Of a stretch of DNA of 48,773 nt, positions 17,879 to 29,174 are shown one piece after another. Source of the DNA: Zygnema cylindricum (Eukaryota > Streptophyta > Zygnematophyceae > Zygnematales > Zygnemataceae); NCBI GenBank assembly GCA_037447655.1, contig JBBHKE010002364.1, positions 1 through 48,773 of the forward strand, in the 5' to 3' direction. The notes under the pieces are model-generated. The model made no database searches. It was not told the DNA's origin and saw only the letters and a program-made list of their open reading frames with translations. The position numbers were made by a program, and so were the translations under genes. The first letter of the stretch is position 1. Each line of letters starts with the position of its first letter.

Positions 17879-20137
17879 ACTCTAGTGGATGTGCTCAAGG
17901 TAAGGGGCGTCGGTTACCTTTTCCAAAAGTAACCATTTATAAAAGAAAAAAAATCTTAGATTTGGTACACACTGATATATGCGGACCGGCTAAAGTGCCC
18001 TCACCCGGAGGCAAGAGGTTTAAGATGACTATCAACGATGATTGGTCTCGGTATTCAAGATTGTATTTTCTGAAAAATATATCGGAGGCCCCACAATTTT
18101 TTAAGGAATATAGAACATGAAGATAGAAACTCCATGAAACCCTTATTAAGAGAGTAAGAAGTGATAACGAAGTAGAGTATACCTCCAATAAGTTTGAGGA
18201 TTTTATGAGAGAAGATGGAGTGCAACACCAAAAGACAATCCTTGAAAATCTCGAGCATAATGGTGTAGGCGAGAGGTTAAATAGGACACTACGTGATAGT
18301 GCCAGGAGTATGCTGTTAGATAAGATGATAGGAAAGAGATTTTGGGCCGAAGCAATGAACTGTGCAAATTATCTCAAAAATAGAGTTTTTACTTCGATAG
18401 TAAAAGGCCAAACACCTTATGAGAGATGGACCGGTCGAAAACTAGATGTTTCACACTTAAAGGTTTTCGGTACCCAAGTGTTCAATCTAGATACACACTT
18501 AAAGGTTTTCGGTAGTCAAGTGTTGAGTCTAGATACAGATTGGTCAAACAGGAAGTTAGATCCGAAAGCACAACCAGGATATCTGCTAGGATATGATGAA
18601 GATGTAAAAGGGTATAGAGTCTATGATCTTAAGATAGAAGATATAAGTCTATTGAAACATCTAGTGGTTATGGATAAAGGGAAATCTATAGATCCCTTAA
18701 AATATACAAAGTTAGTTAAAATCAGATTTGAGTCAAAAAATTCTGATGACCTTGAGCTTCCAAATTATCCAGGTTTCCGAAAAAATGATGATCTTGCAAG
18801 TACAAATCAAATCGTAAAGGATCAACAAGTGGAGCCTCAAGTGAGAACTCGACTATAAGCCGAAGATGTGGTGGATAATAAACTGCAACCAAGGGAGAGG
18901 GGAGAAGTTGAAACTAGGAAAAAGAATCCACAAGAGTCATTTATACCAGCGGCAGATTTTGAGGGAGGAAGGAGAAGCAACAAAAGGCTGCAAGAAAAAC
19001 AAGTCGACAACAAGGTAACTAAACTGTCTCATCCGGATTAACCACAAACCTATAAGGAGGCAATGAACTGTCCGGAGAGAAACCGATGGAAGACAGCCAT
19101 CAACAAGAAAATGGCCTCAATTATGGCGGCTGATACATGGGAGTGGGTGGACTGTCAATTTGACCGGAAAGCTATTAGATGTAAGTGGGTTTTCAAATTA
19201 AAATTGAACCCGGATAACACCATTAAGCGATACAAGCCCCGGTTAGTGGCCAAAGGATTTACTCAGAAAGAGGGAATAGACTACGAGGAAACCTTCGCCC
19301 TGGTCGTCGAATTTCCCTCTGTCCAAATTCTACTCGGTCTGGCAGCAGCAGAAGACATGGAGGTGCACCAGATCGACATCAAGACAACCTTCCTTTATAG
19401 AGAGCTATAATAGGAGATCTGCATACGACAACCCGAAGGTTTCGTAGAACAAGGAGAAGAAAGCAAGGTATGTCGATTAATCAAATCTCTCTATGGCATA
19501 TTGGAGCCCGGGCAATGGAACAAGAAGCTTGATGAGTTTCTTACAAGTTTGTGATATATAAGGATCAGCTTAGATCATTCTATTTACCTGTTTGAAGATA
19601 AGGAAGGTATTATTTTTAATGCAATTTATGTTGATGATTTGCTCGTTTTAAGTAAATCTATAGGCAAAATTAATAAAATTAAAATCAGATCTAAAGGGGA
19701 GATTTGAGATGAAGGATATGGGAGAGGCAAGATATATTTTGGGAATTCAGGTAGAGAGAGGTAGAGATGGAAAGATAATCAGACTCACTCCAAAAGAGGC
19801 CATTGGGAACATGCTGGAAAGATTCCAAATGGACAAAGCCAATAGTTCTACAACTCCAATGGAGCTAAAAAAGGGAAGTGAGGGGAGTGTGGAAGAAGGA
19901 GTTATAATGTTCGATGAGGAGTTAGGCCCTTAAGAGAAGAAGTTCATGCAAACTATTCCTTATAGACAAGTATTGGGCAGCCTAATATATTTTATGCATT
20001 GTACTCGGCAGGATATAGCTGCAGGTGTACTAAGTAGGAGTATGAATGCTCCCACTAAAAAATATTGGGAAATAACTAAGAGAGTCCTTAGATATCTTAT
20101 ATGAACAAGAGATTTATGGTTTCCTTTGGGTGGGGAT
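17879..20137 (+). pseudogene. Decayed copia pol of element C
   Basis: Enters in the pre-integrase zinc region (SSGCAQGKGRRLPFPKV). It has integrase remnants to about 18390, including DLVHTDICGPAKVPSPGG. A short in-frame tandem duplication occurs near 18455-18535, where the LKVFG-x-QVF-x-LDT segment appears twice. RT follows at 19063-19410 (KWVFKLKLNPDNT, QIDIKTTFL) and about 19500-19700 (IYVDDLLVLSK), and the start of RNase H (YRQVLGSLIYFMHCTRQDIA, about 19960-20020). Stops and shifts are frequent. It is cut at 20137 by LTR D. C resembles B closely and O more distantly. Confidence 0.87.
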
Positions 20138-21646
20138 TGAAATTGTGTGAGCTCCATTCCCCCACATAAATCGCAGATCCAAAGAAGTTTATCGAGATAG
20201 TGTCGAATTCAAGTTTATACAAACCTAAAAGACTGACACCCTAACAATCACAACCCCACTAGAGAGCTTCACCTTTGTGAAATAAGACAATTTGTGAGCT
20301 CAGTTCCCCAACAAAGTTCAAAGTTAGAATATTAGTATTTGGACACGTTCCCTCACTTTGAATTTCCATATCAAACGCAATAACCCTGGCGCGAAAAATC
20401 TCTAACTGACTACACCCTTGTGTAGCCTGGACTCCCCTGAGTCCGCATCAAAAAGAGTCTTTGAGTTGAGCTCCATTCCCCCAGCATCAAAAAAAATCTT
20501 TGAATTGAGCTTCATTCCCCCACAGAAATCACATATCCAAAGAAGCTTATCTAGATAATGTCGAATCCAAGTTGATACAAACCCAAATGACTGACACCCT
20601 GACAATCAAAACCCCACTATTGAGATTCACCCTTGTGAAATAAGACAATTTGTGTGCTCAATTCCCCAACAGATTGCAAAGTTAGAATATGAGTATTTGG
20701 ACACATTCCCCCACTTTGAATTTCCCTTACAAACGCAGCAACCTTGGAAGGCAAAATATCTGACCAACTACACCTTTGTGTATTCTGGACTCCCCTGAGT
20801 CCGCAGCAAAAAAAATCTCTAAATTTGCTCACCTGAGTAGTTAGTTATTGCTGGTCAAAGTTGACCATTTGTAAAGAAGCTCTCTCACCAAGAGGCGCCT
20901 ACCTACTATTTTTCTAAGTCCTAAACCCCTCTCTAAACCTTCTACTATTAAGGTACGGTAGCAATCACACGATTGTACCGTACATAAAGTACAGGTGTCG
21001 GAGTACTTTTTGTATGACATTTGTACGGCATTGCCATAACGGTGACATCTGTCACATCATGACTTGTTATCGTGCGTTCCAAAGAATTCCACAAACCCGT
21101 AAGATGTTGCCACATGTCATCCGGAGTGGCGGTGGCCCAAAAACGCCAAAACGCCCATTCCCAGATATCGACTCCCACCATGGCTGTCTGATCAAGACCA
21201 ACTTTTAATTCTAGCCATCGAAATAAATATGTCGCACATATGTTTCGTGCGGTATCCTAATTCGCACTAAATCTAACTGTATCCATGTGCTAAGAATCTT
21301 ATTTGTTACGTTAAATGAATTAGTCTACGTGTTAACCTTTAAATATCTATCGAACCTAATGTATCTCAACACAGGTCTTAGTCTATAGGCCATAGTTAAC
21401 GGTTGTTGGCAGATTGGCAGACGGCAAGTACGAGGATCAAATCTTGGGTCCGTCAATCTCCTTTTTGGTTAATCTACCAAAGCTGCTCCCTGTCTCTCTA
21501 GAGGGCTTAGGCAGCCATGGCTTTAGCTCCCTATCTAGCCTTCAGTGACAACAACAAGTGTGGGGGCTTACAAAAGGGAGCTAGAGGCAGACAGCCTCTG
21601 CTCTTTTCTATTCGAATACAAACCAGAAAATACTTAAATTTAAATA
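20138..21646 (-). mobile_element. Minus-strand copia LTR (D) with an enlarged right end
   Basis: Read on the minus strand it runs from about 21646 to TTTCA at 20138, matching the LTR of element A in order: purine block, GCCATGGCTGCC core (near 21515), T-arm-like hairpin (near 21433), CACATGTCATCCGGAGTGG block, and R/U5. It is longer than A's LTR because of an internal duplication. No internal element sequence adjoins it, so it is solo or truncated. Left flank GGGAT and right flank GTACG do not match, so no target duplication survives. Confidence 0.78.
20151..20866 (-). repeat. 358-bp tandem duplication inside LTR D
   Basis: 20151-20508 and 20509-20866 repeat the same block with moderate divergence. 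Landmarks CTCCATTCCCCCAC (20152 versus 20510) and CTGAGTCCGC (20437 versus 20795) are both 358 bp apart. It also holds a smaller repeat of GAGCTCCATTCCCCCA (20468). Other LTRs in the window carry this segment once. Confidence 0.75.
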
Positions 21647-22330
21647 GTACGATATTGTATGTTACTCTACCGGTATTGATAACACGACATTTTGGCATGA
21701 CGCCAAATTTGTCAGGCCGTTTATCATACCATTACAACCACGCAAAATACAACAAATAGATTTCTACCACGTGTCTCTTTTCATTACATCAAAATAAGAA
21801 CATGACAAAGCAAATCAAATCTCAAATCACTCAACGTCTCAAGCTCTTACACAAAAACAATCGACGATCAACTATCGTTTTCATTAAAGACGCCAATCAA
21901 TACTCAAAACACTCAACGGCTCAAGATTTTACACAAAAACAATCGACGATCAATTATCGTTGTCACCAGAGACGAATGCGACTACAATGCTTTTCCCTTT
22001 TAGAATCTAAAAGAGCAAAGCAAAAATTAGAAAAAAAACATTTGGAGACTATAAGAGTCACAAGAAAGTAAGGTCGATACAGTAGCATAGTAAACAATGA
22101 AACATGCCATGTACACTTCCCATCGTTATTAGGTGTTAAGGACAAATAACTGTAGTGTTAATCCAAAATTAGAATGTATAGTACTATTACTATACAAGGG
22201 CACGTGAAAAATTATCGTCCACTTTTGTAAGTATTGTACTGTAGTGTCGTTGTGTGTAACAATGTTTTATATTAATCGCAACCGAATTTGAATTATCAAC
22301 TCTAATAAAGAGTGTGAATACCAAGATGAC
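21647..22330. other. Intergenic sequence with an 82-bp duplication
   Basis: No coding region recognised. 21647-21760 resembles 41732-41815 (shared GTACGATA, CACGACA-TTTGGC and TCTGGCCG-like blocks). A direct duplication with an 82-bp step (21826-21975) carries ACACAAAAACAATCGACGAT in both copies. At 22112 TACACTTCCCATCGTTATTAG resembles the terminal repeats of the DNA transposons on the right of the window. Confidence 0.5.
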
Positions 22331-23170
22331 CCAACCAAATCGCAACATAGCTAAAACTCAACAAAATGCAACCTCATCAGTCCCAAAATCTTGGGAAGAA
22401 CGGGGAGGGAGTTACGGAACACGCCAATGATCCATAACTGCAATAAAGGATCAAATGAAGATAGAAACTTGCACTCGTTACGATAAAAAGAAATACGGAC
22501 CGAACCAAGAGCGCTCCTAGGTCTTCCACGCTCGAACAAGCACCAACCACAAGCATGGAGAATGTCGCCCAAAGCCAAACCGAAACAACCAAATATCTCG
22601 ACCGGCAAAGGAATAAAGCCACCCATAAGTCGCGTCAAGGGGGACCACTCGATTATGCAGAGCTGAGTAACGATTATCCAAGGTAGCGTACGTCAAAACG
22701 ACGTCACCAAATATGCTTTGTGCACTATCAAATAGCACAATATCAATCCGAAGCAAAGGGATATATGGGAAACCTCTTGGCGAACAGACAATCCCCTCTC
22801 AAAAGGGATAGTCGCGATGATGTCACGAAGAGTGTCGTGTGCTTGAATTAATTCGCCCTCGTAGGAGGAAGGAAGCAAAGGGCTATTGTTGTGCCAAACA
22901 AAAGTGGATGAGGGAGGACAAGCCAAAACTAGAAGGTCGTGGTTAATTTAGCAAGCGTGAAACAGAGGGTTGATAAAGTAGGTGTAGCCAATGGCGATGC
23001 TCCAGCACTAGGTCCGCCACATGAAAAAAAAACGTACACGTGAAGAATCAGAAGGAAGCGCCTTGAGAAGCTTGGTCTTCATGGTGGTGAGAACTTGATT
23101 AGAAATGGATTCTTAGACACACGCAACTGATTATTGTTTCGTAACGAGAATGGAAAGGACCAGCATGTTT
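22331..23170 (-). pseudogene. Non-LTR retrotransposon ORF, C-terminal half, decayed
   Basis: On the minus strand, several frames match the C-terminal half of the RT/endonuclease protein at 41856-43925 in the same order: KLLKALPSDSSRVR (near 23050), LATPTLSTL (near 22980), ELIQAHDTLRD ... VRQEVSHIS (near 22850-22770), RIDIVLFDSAQSIFGDVVL (22750-22690), then FIPLPVEIFGCFGLALGDIL (22620-22560) and the tail to about 22340. Frameshifts and stops are frequent. It is an old 5'-truncated or deleted copy of the same family. Confidence 0.8.
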
Positions 23171-24285
23171 GCGAGAGCAGCACGAAGAAGAGAACATGAC
23201 AGTATCCAAAATAGATTGTTGGATCGAGCACACTATCCAAAATAGGAGTGATAACTGTCGCAAGAACAAGGCGAACTTTAGGTGGCATTCACAGTCAAAA
23301 GCACCACGACTTAAGAAAGTGTCAAGGACGTCTAAGAGGCGATTATCAAAGACAAGGAGGAGACAAACGTTACGGTTGGAGGGGAACTACGAGTAAAGTA
23401 GATGAGGCAGTGGGGGAAACACTTTATCAATAGAGCAAAAGCCACTGGGGATTGGAAAGGTTGGGAAGGTCGTCAACGTAGGATGAATCTGTTAGAAAAG
23501 CAAAACAAAGAAATTTGGTCACGAAAGGATTTGAACGAAGCCGACAACCCGACAAAGGTTTGCCCTCAAATGGAGGAGTGTAGAAACCATAAGGGGGGGT
23601 AAATGAACGAGGATTAGCACGAAGTGACTAGACAACACACTTCGAGGGCTAGACAGAGAGGTTGAGTTCGGCCAAGCGAAACTTGAAAAGGTTATAGGGC
23701 AGTATGACTTATTCTAAAGGTATTGAAAAGGGTAATTCATCGTTTACTTATCTAATTGTTAGACTCTAGAGAGAGAGAGAGAGAGTCACATAACATGAAA
23801 CCATTGGCTGTCTCTTTTGGTTAGAAGGTGGCAGACTGAAATAGAGGACACTTTACCAAAATAGTTGGACCTATTCAGATTTGATTATGGGTCGTGCATA
23901 TCCCCAAGAAGCTTGCCGCCCTATCGATTTAGTCGTTGTAAAATCGATACACATACTGAGTTTGATATTTGAGTTTACAAAACACACTCGAAAAAGCACA
24001 TTAGAAGCTTGAGCATCCGATTTAGGGGGGAAACATTGCAAAGTATCTCATAAACAATGTTTGATGGACTCTTTGCTGAAAGATGTGGGGAGGTGATAAC
24101 TGTTGTTTTTTAAGATTTAGTTTCGTGCGTATGTGAAATTTGATGCGCACTCGACGTTTCGTGCGTATATATTTACGTTATATACTGTGGAGGTTCGAAA
24201 GGATTTGTGGATTGGGGGAGTAAGTGTACGAGCAAAATTAAAGTTACGTGTGAGTGGCGCCAACAAACATTTGAAAATGTACGGC

Positions 24286-24302
24286 GGATCGCGAAGCGAT
24301 CC
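24286..24302. repeat. Perfect hairpin GGATCGC-GAA-GCGATCC
   Basis: Seven-base perfect arms with a GAA loop, preceded by ACGGC. A partner with the complementary loop (TTC) and one mismatch lies 113 bp downstream at 24399-24415, also preceded by ACGGC. Confidence 0.6.
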
Positions 24303-24398
24303 GATATGAAATATGAATTTAAGGTGACGAAAAAGTACAAATTAAGTGACGCGAAGAAGCGTACGAAAAATACGGAATACGAAATGGAAATGGACGGC

Positions 24399-24415
24399 GG
24401 ATCGCTTCGCGATTC
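24399..24415. repeat. Hairpin GGATCGC-TTC-GCGATTC
   Basis: Loop complementary to that of 24286-24302, so the two sites are near reverse complements as well as self-complementary. Both lie in the same ACGGC context. Confidence 0.55.
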
Positions 24416-25474
24416 GATTTGAAATATTCGAAGGATTTGAAAAGTACGCCGGCCATATGAAACATAATGCGACAGACCGCATTTATTAAATGTGACGCCG
24501 CCGGTACGGAGCGTCGTATTTGACACGCGACATTTATGACGAAGTACGTGATTTCGGTACGGACAAGATTTGTATGGTACGGATTTATTTCGGCAGTGGT
24601 TCGAGGTACACGTGGAGGGCGGACGGCGTCCGCCGATATTTCCAAGGGATCGTATTGTTTGATGACGTGTTTTTAAGTGGACCGTACATATGCGATGTCG
24701 GTTCACTACGTGGACTTATCGACAAGTGACTAAGCAAGTTGTCACTTATGACGCGGATTTATGGATGCGTCGGTGTAAATATTTGGAGTAACATTGTTTT
24801 GTCTTTTACATCATTATAAATTAGTGTTGACTATGATGTTTATATTTAAGTGATCAATTAGGGTTTTTGACAGTTTAATTTGTGTGTCTTTATTTGTCGT
24901 TTATGCAGACAAGTGTACGCTTACGATTGCTAGACTTTCAGGTGTACGCTTACGATTAATTGATTCTTAGTATGTTATTATGGATATATATAGGAATGAG
25001 CTTGGTTAGGAATTAATAATCAATGCTGGTTAGTAAAGTGGGGACCGAAGATGTAGACCTTTAGGGTTGCCGATTAGGTCATGCATTTGAGTAATATGTT
25101 TATTGATATACTTTTGTTTATCTAATGTTTATGTGAGATTGCACTCTTTTTGTTATTATTTATTTATGTTGTTTTATATATGCTTGATATGCATTGTTTA
25201 TGCATTTGTCCTAAGGTTTGCTTATGTTGATTATTCGATCAAACCTTAGATGTTGTCATAGGGTTTATTTATGTTGATTATTCCATGAAACCCTAAATGT
25301 TGTTGTATGTTAAATGGAGGATGCATTTCAAATGATTGTTCGTCGACCTATTTTTGTTTAGCTTTAGCTTTTTGCATGATAGTTTGGGTGGCTTCTGCGG
25401 TCCATTTTAGACCAAAGAACAACAATAACGACTTTGATAAAAGCATCGTTATGATAAGGACTTTGATAAAAGCA

Positions 25475-25828
25475 TCACGAACTAAATGAAAACATCCAAC
25501 GACTCAAAGGTGTGGATACAGGGGATAAAGGGGTACGTGCCGGTGGATAAAGAGCTTGGAGAGCTCGGACAACCTCAGCACTCGTAGCAAAGCGGGAAGC
25601 ACGATTTAATGGCTGGAGGGCAGGAACAAGTCCAAAAAGCTCACCAATACGACCTAATTGAACCACGTTGATAAAAAGATGCGACACTTGAAGGCCTAGG
25701 TGCACCCTACGGTGTGAAGGAAGCATTGGCAACTCGATTCCCATGCACAACATGAAGGGCCCTCTAATCACCTCGAATGAAATGTAGACGTCAAGCCATA
25801 GTCTCTTCAGACTCATTACCACCATCAC
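25475..25828 (-). pseudogene. Non-LTR retrotransposon ORF, N-terminal fragment
   Basis: Open for 117 codons on the minus strand. The part GELFGLVPALQPLNRASRF then AEVVRALQALYPPARTPLSP resembles the helical, proline-tailed region just ahead of the RT domain in non-LTR proteins of the type seen at 41856. The intact copy here is truncated before this point, so the match rests on family knowledge. It lies on the same strand as 22331-23170 and upstream of it, as one broken element would require. Confidence 0.5.
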
Positions 25829-25997
25829 GACATGGTAGGACTAAGACCCAAAGAGAAAACATGAAAACGAGGTGGAGCAATGCCATTGGGATCGATACAA
25901 ATGCGGGACAAAGGGAGGTAGAGGGCATCTTGTAGTATAATTCGCAGTCATTCAATCCGTGATATAACCCGACGGGATCGAAATCATAAGCTTCCGG

Positions 25998-26594
25998 TGA
26001 ACTCTAGACCTATAGGTCCTCAGGTGATAACTTGCGAAGCCCTAGGATAGCCTGACCCCTACGTGTTTTCAGTAAGAATAACCTACCTGGAAGACAAAAA
26101 CTTGGACTTATAGGTGAAGGGAGGACTCCGATTCGATAACAAAAAAAAATCTATGATTTTGCTCCACGAAAGAGTAAGATTATGGAGGTCAAAGTTGACC
26201 TTTATGCAAAGTTCCAAGGAGAGTCTTATCTACAAATTTACTAAGTCCTATCTCTCGCTCTATCTACGATATACGGTACCTATCATATTCCCTATACCGT
26301 ACAAAAATGCCGGTGCTTTTGTGTCAGGATATTGTGCTCGTGGCGCCTAAAAGCGCATGTGTGTGTGTCACTGGTCCAGACTTGGCGGATAAAACAAGGT
26401 ACCCGGTTATTTGCGGGATCGAATCACGAGGATAAGACATCTTCCTTTTGAATAGCCTTATGTGAGAATCAGTCCAATCGTGAGCCTCGGATAGCCTAAG
26501 GGCCCAAGCCTTCCAACTTCTCGATCGCACAAGATTACCGTTTCTCTCAGCCCACTTAGACCTGAAATACTAAAAGAACCATCGATTTCTTACA
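25998..26594 (-). mobile_element. Short minus-strand copia LTR (family of 1827 and 16828)
   Basis: Minus-strand reading starts TGTAAGAAATCGATGGTTC at 26594, like TGTAGAAATTGATGGTTC. It ends near GAGTTCA at 25998 after the U5 landmarks: a TTTTTGTCT block, ATTCTTACTGAAA, GGGTCAGG and GAGGACCTATAGG. At 597 bp it is about half the length of its relatives, so the middle is deleted. No matching target duplication is visible. Confidence 0.7.
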
Positions 26595-28005
26595 TGAAAC
26601 GTCTGTACCAGTCCATACAGTCGATCGTGATGACGGAAGGTTAGTGGAAGATAAAGGAAGTTACTAGATGAGAGGGCTCGGGCCGCAGATGGTTAACCCT
26701 TTATGTTTGAATCGGGCACACTTTCTTTCTACTTTTCTCTTCTTCTTCCTCTCTCTTCTCCTTTCTTTATCTCTTCTTCTTCGCCTCTCCCTTTACTCTT
26801 ACTAGGTATTCTTATCATGATTCTAGCGTGTAGAAATGTGTCACCGAGGTTTAGTGGAGTTGGAGGTGAGGAGAAGTATCATTATTAGGACAATTCCCCT
26901 GATAGAAAGAGATGCAGAAATTGAAGTAAGAGGAAGCCAGAGGGAAGGAATAATGTAAGGATGGTAGAAAAATGGTAGTTGAATAAGGAATCAAAAATGG
27001 ATCAAAAGCGGGCAGGTGTGACTCTAAACAAAACACTCGGATTCTAAAATAAAATTGGTTCTGCCAGTTGGTCATCGAAAAACAATGTAACCAAAACGAT
27101 ATGCCCCATTGGAGTTTCAATTTCATTTTTTCACTTGTCATCATCAACATAATTAATTCAACTACGAGTGCAATTCTATTTTCTCGTGCAATTAGTATTC
27201 ACAATTAACCATCGCATTTTTAATAGAAGTTTGAGGATTTTGTGAACCATGCAGTGGAAAGCTATTAGCGTCAATTTTTTAGTCGTCACTTTAATCAACT
27301 TTCCTCTGTGCTCACTTGGTCGATTTCGGTTCCGAGACCGTCAATCGAAAGGCAAGAATCTATCAAATTTACCTTTTTATGGAAACCGTTATATCGCAAC
27401 ATATCAATGCATCCCCAAAATGAAGGGTTTTGTCAATGTACACTGCCCATCATTACTAGGGCAAATAACACTAACTAGGTCGACTATTTTTGCCCGAAAA
27501 TCATAAAATAGTGTTGATAATACTAATCAAGGAAGAATTACAATTTGCATTTTCTCCTTGCACGATAGTATTGTATATTCTAATATCGTGTTAACATTAA
27601 TCGATCCTTAACGCTTATAGGGATGGGCCGTGTACAGTATTTGCGAACTGTTCAAAAATACAATTCAATCGCGATTCAAAACTATCGAGAAAAAAATATA
27701 CATTATTACCCACCAACATTACCATTCCCATTCCCAACATTCACAGCATTCCCAACATTCCCATTCCCAACATTCCCAACATTCCCATTCCCATTTTTTT
27801 TTTCATTCCTTTCCTCTACGTGACAAAATAGAACAGAAAAAATTGGAGAAACAACCTTAAGTGACTCGAAACAATGTCAATGGATTATTTCCCATACATG
27901 CCGTGGGAAAAAAATATAACTATAAAAAAAAGAATGGAATTAATGTACAAAAAATTAAATAAACTATTTCTATACTTATTTGTGCTCCCCCTCCATAATT
28001 GCATT
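26595..28005. other. Intergenic, AT-rich, with short CATTCCC repeats
   Basis: No gene recognised. Includes a pyrimidine-rich stretch at 26735-26800 and a CATTCCCA/ACATTCCC microrepeat at about 27710-27795. A transposon-end-like motif TACACTGCCCATCATTACTAG starts at 27439. This is the 3' flank of the protease gene. Confidence 0.45.
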
Positions 28006-28011
28006 TTTATT
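28006..28011 (-). terminator. Poly(A) signal of the serine protease gene
   Basis: AATAAA on the minus strand, about 48 bases beyond the stop codon of the protease ORF. Canonical hexamer at a suitable distance. Confidence 0.55.
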
Positions 28012-28058
28012 CAGACATACCCACATTAAACTAGACCAAAAAATTGTGTTATAAACCT

Positions 28059-29174
28059 CTAACATGATACAGTGTAGACAACAACGCCTTTCCTTGTCTT
28101 TTTCCGGGCCCGACAGTTAAATTTGTTGACAAGTGTAGCAAGCTTATAGGTTCCCGTAAGCCCGGTAAAAAAAGCGGGACAAGCGTCAACTTCGGCCCCG
28201 GAAAGAACACCCAAAATATATCCATTTTCATACGCACTAAATAGGGGTCCCCCACTCATCCCCGATTCCACCGAAACGGACTCACATAGAACACTAGAAC
28301 TAAATTTTTCACAACCTAAGTCTAATTTTACAAATCCTTGATCAAAAATGAGGTTTGTACCGTCTTGGCTTAGTCCCGGGTACCCAAAATTGACTCTCGG
28401 AGAGGAGCTTTGGACGGGAGGAGTCCATCCGTACACCTGTCCTGTAATCCTTCTTTTTAGCTTCAAAACCGCAAGATCGCTCCCATCTTTTAGCGTAGCC
28501 TCCCAATTTACCTTATCGATATATTCCGTAAAAATCATCGCTTCCGTCGCGAGAACTGTTTTGTATCTGTAATCAAAGTCACCGTTAAACTGTGCCCAAA
28601 CCGAAATTGGAGTGGATTTGTTCACACGCCAAGTCGCCGTATCTTTATCGTAAAGACAATGAGCCGCTGTGACGACAAAAGTACTGTGGATCAGGGCTCC
28701 GGAACAAAGAAGAACCCACCCCTTCTCAAAATCGCTCCATGTTCTAAGAGAGACCACTCCAGAAACAAAACCGAAATCTTCAAATCCGGGTACAACTTGG
28801 GAAGGTGGAAATCCGATATTGCAATCGGAGAGATCGACGGCGTTTCGTATCGACATGGTACTGTTTACACTTGATGGCTTGTACTTTCCTGTCGGTATCA
28901 CAGTCGTTTTCGATTTCAGTTTTGATTTGCCGCCATAGGTTTGACTCAACAAGGTGCCCACGATTTTTGTGACATGATGTCGCTCTTCCCATAATGCCAT
29001 GTTGAGATCGCTATCATTAGAACCGCTACTGTTTATTGACTTTTTGGTCGAGGGAGAGTCGAAATTGCTTGTGGTTCGTGTCGACGTACCCTTCAATTTT
29101 CTTCGAGATTTAATAGGTTCTTTGGTTGAGGATCTCAAGTCACTTTGAGAACTCAGCAATTTCCGAGACCTGCC
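28059..29174 (-). CDS. Trypsin-fold (S1, glutamyl-endopeptidase-like) serine protease, main exon
   Basis: A 366-codon ORF ending at 28059. Catalytic triad by position from 29159: His167 in VVTAAHCLYD, Asp228 in DGSDLAVLKLK, Ser302 in ESGMSGGPLF (usual GNSGGP with Met for Asn). Cys152 and Cys168 can form the disulfide that brackets the His. A Ser/Thr/Lys-rich segment (1-110) precedes the fold and may be a pro-region. In this bacterial-like S1B group the enzyme is usually secreted and cuts after acidic residues. There is no ATG or signal peptide at the open end. A 3' splice-site-like TATTATTTGGCAG lies just upstream (29174-29186), so an earlier exon is likely. No stop or shift occurs within. 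This is the best candidate for a working cellular gene. Confidence 0.82.
   Translation of the reverse strand, partial: GRSRKLLSSQSDLRSSTKEPIKSRRKLKGTSTRTTSNFDSPSTKKSINSSGSNDSDLNMALWEERHHVTKIVGTLLSQTYGGKSKLKSKTTVIPTGKYKPSSVNSTMSIRNAVDLSDCNIGFPPSQVVPGFEDFGFVSGVVSLRTWSDFEKGWVLLCSGALIHSTFVVTAAHCLYDKDTATWRVNKSTPISVWAQFNGDFDYRYKTVLATEAMIFTEYIDKVNWEATLKDGSDLAVLKLKRRITGQVYGWTPPVQSSSPRVNFGYPGLSQDGTNLIFDQGFVKLDLGCEKFSSSVLCESVSVESGMSGGPLFSAYENGYILGVLSGAEVDACPAFFTGLTGTYKLATLVNKFNCRARKKTRKGVVVYTVSC

Larger units (their letters stand above)
23171..25474. other. No recognised gene; probable decayed element filler
   Basis: This lies between two minus-strand pieces of one non-LTR family and may include an insertion into it. 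A short (AG)n run occurs at about 23767-23786. Two mirror-related GGATCGC hairpins lie at 24286-24302 and 24399-24415. ORFs of 108-177 codons near 24170-24706 show low-complexity, unrecognised products on both strands and no family signature. 24830-25300 is AT-rich. Confidence 0.4.

Noticed and set aside
24173-24729. Overlapping 177- and 69-codon ORFs as a host gene
   Set aside because: No domain, no codon-use signal, hairpin-rich sequence between decayed non-LTR fragments; likely chance frames.
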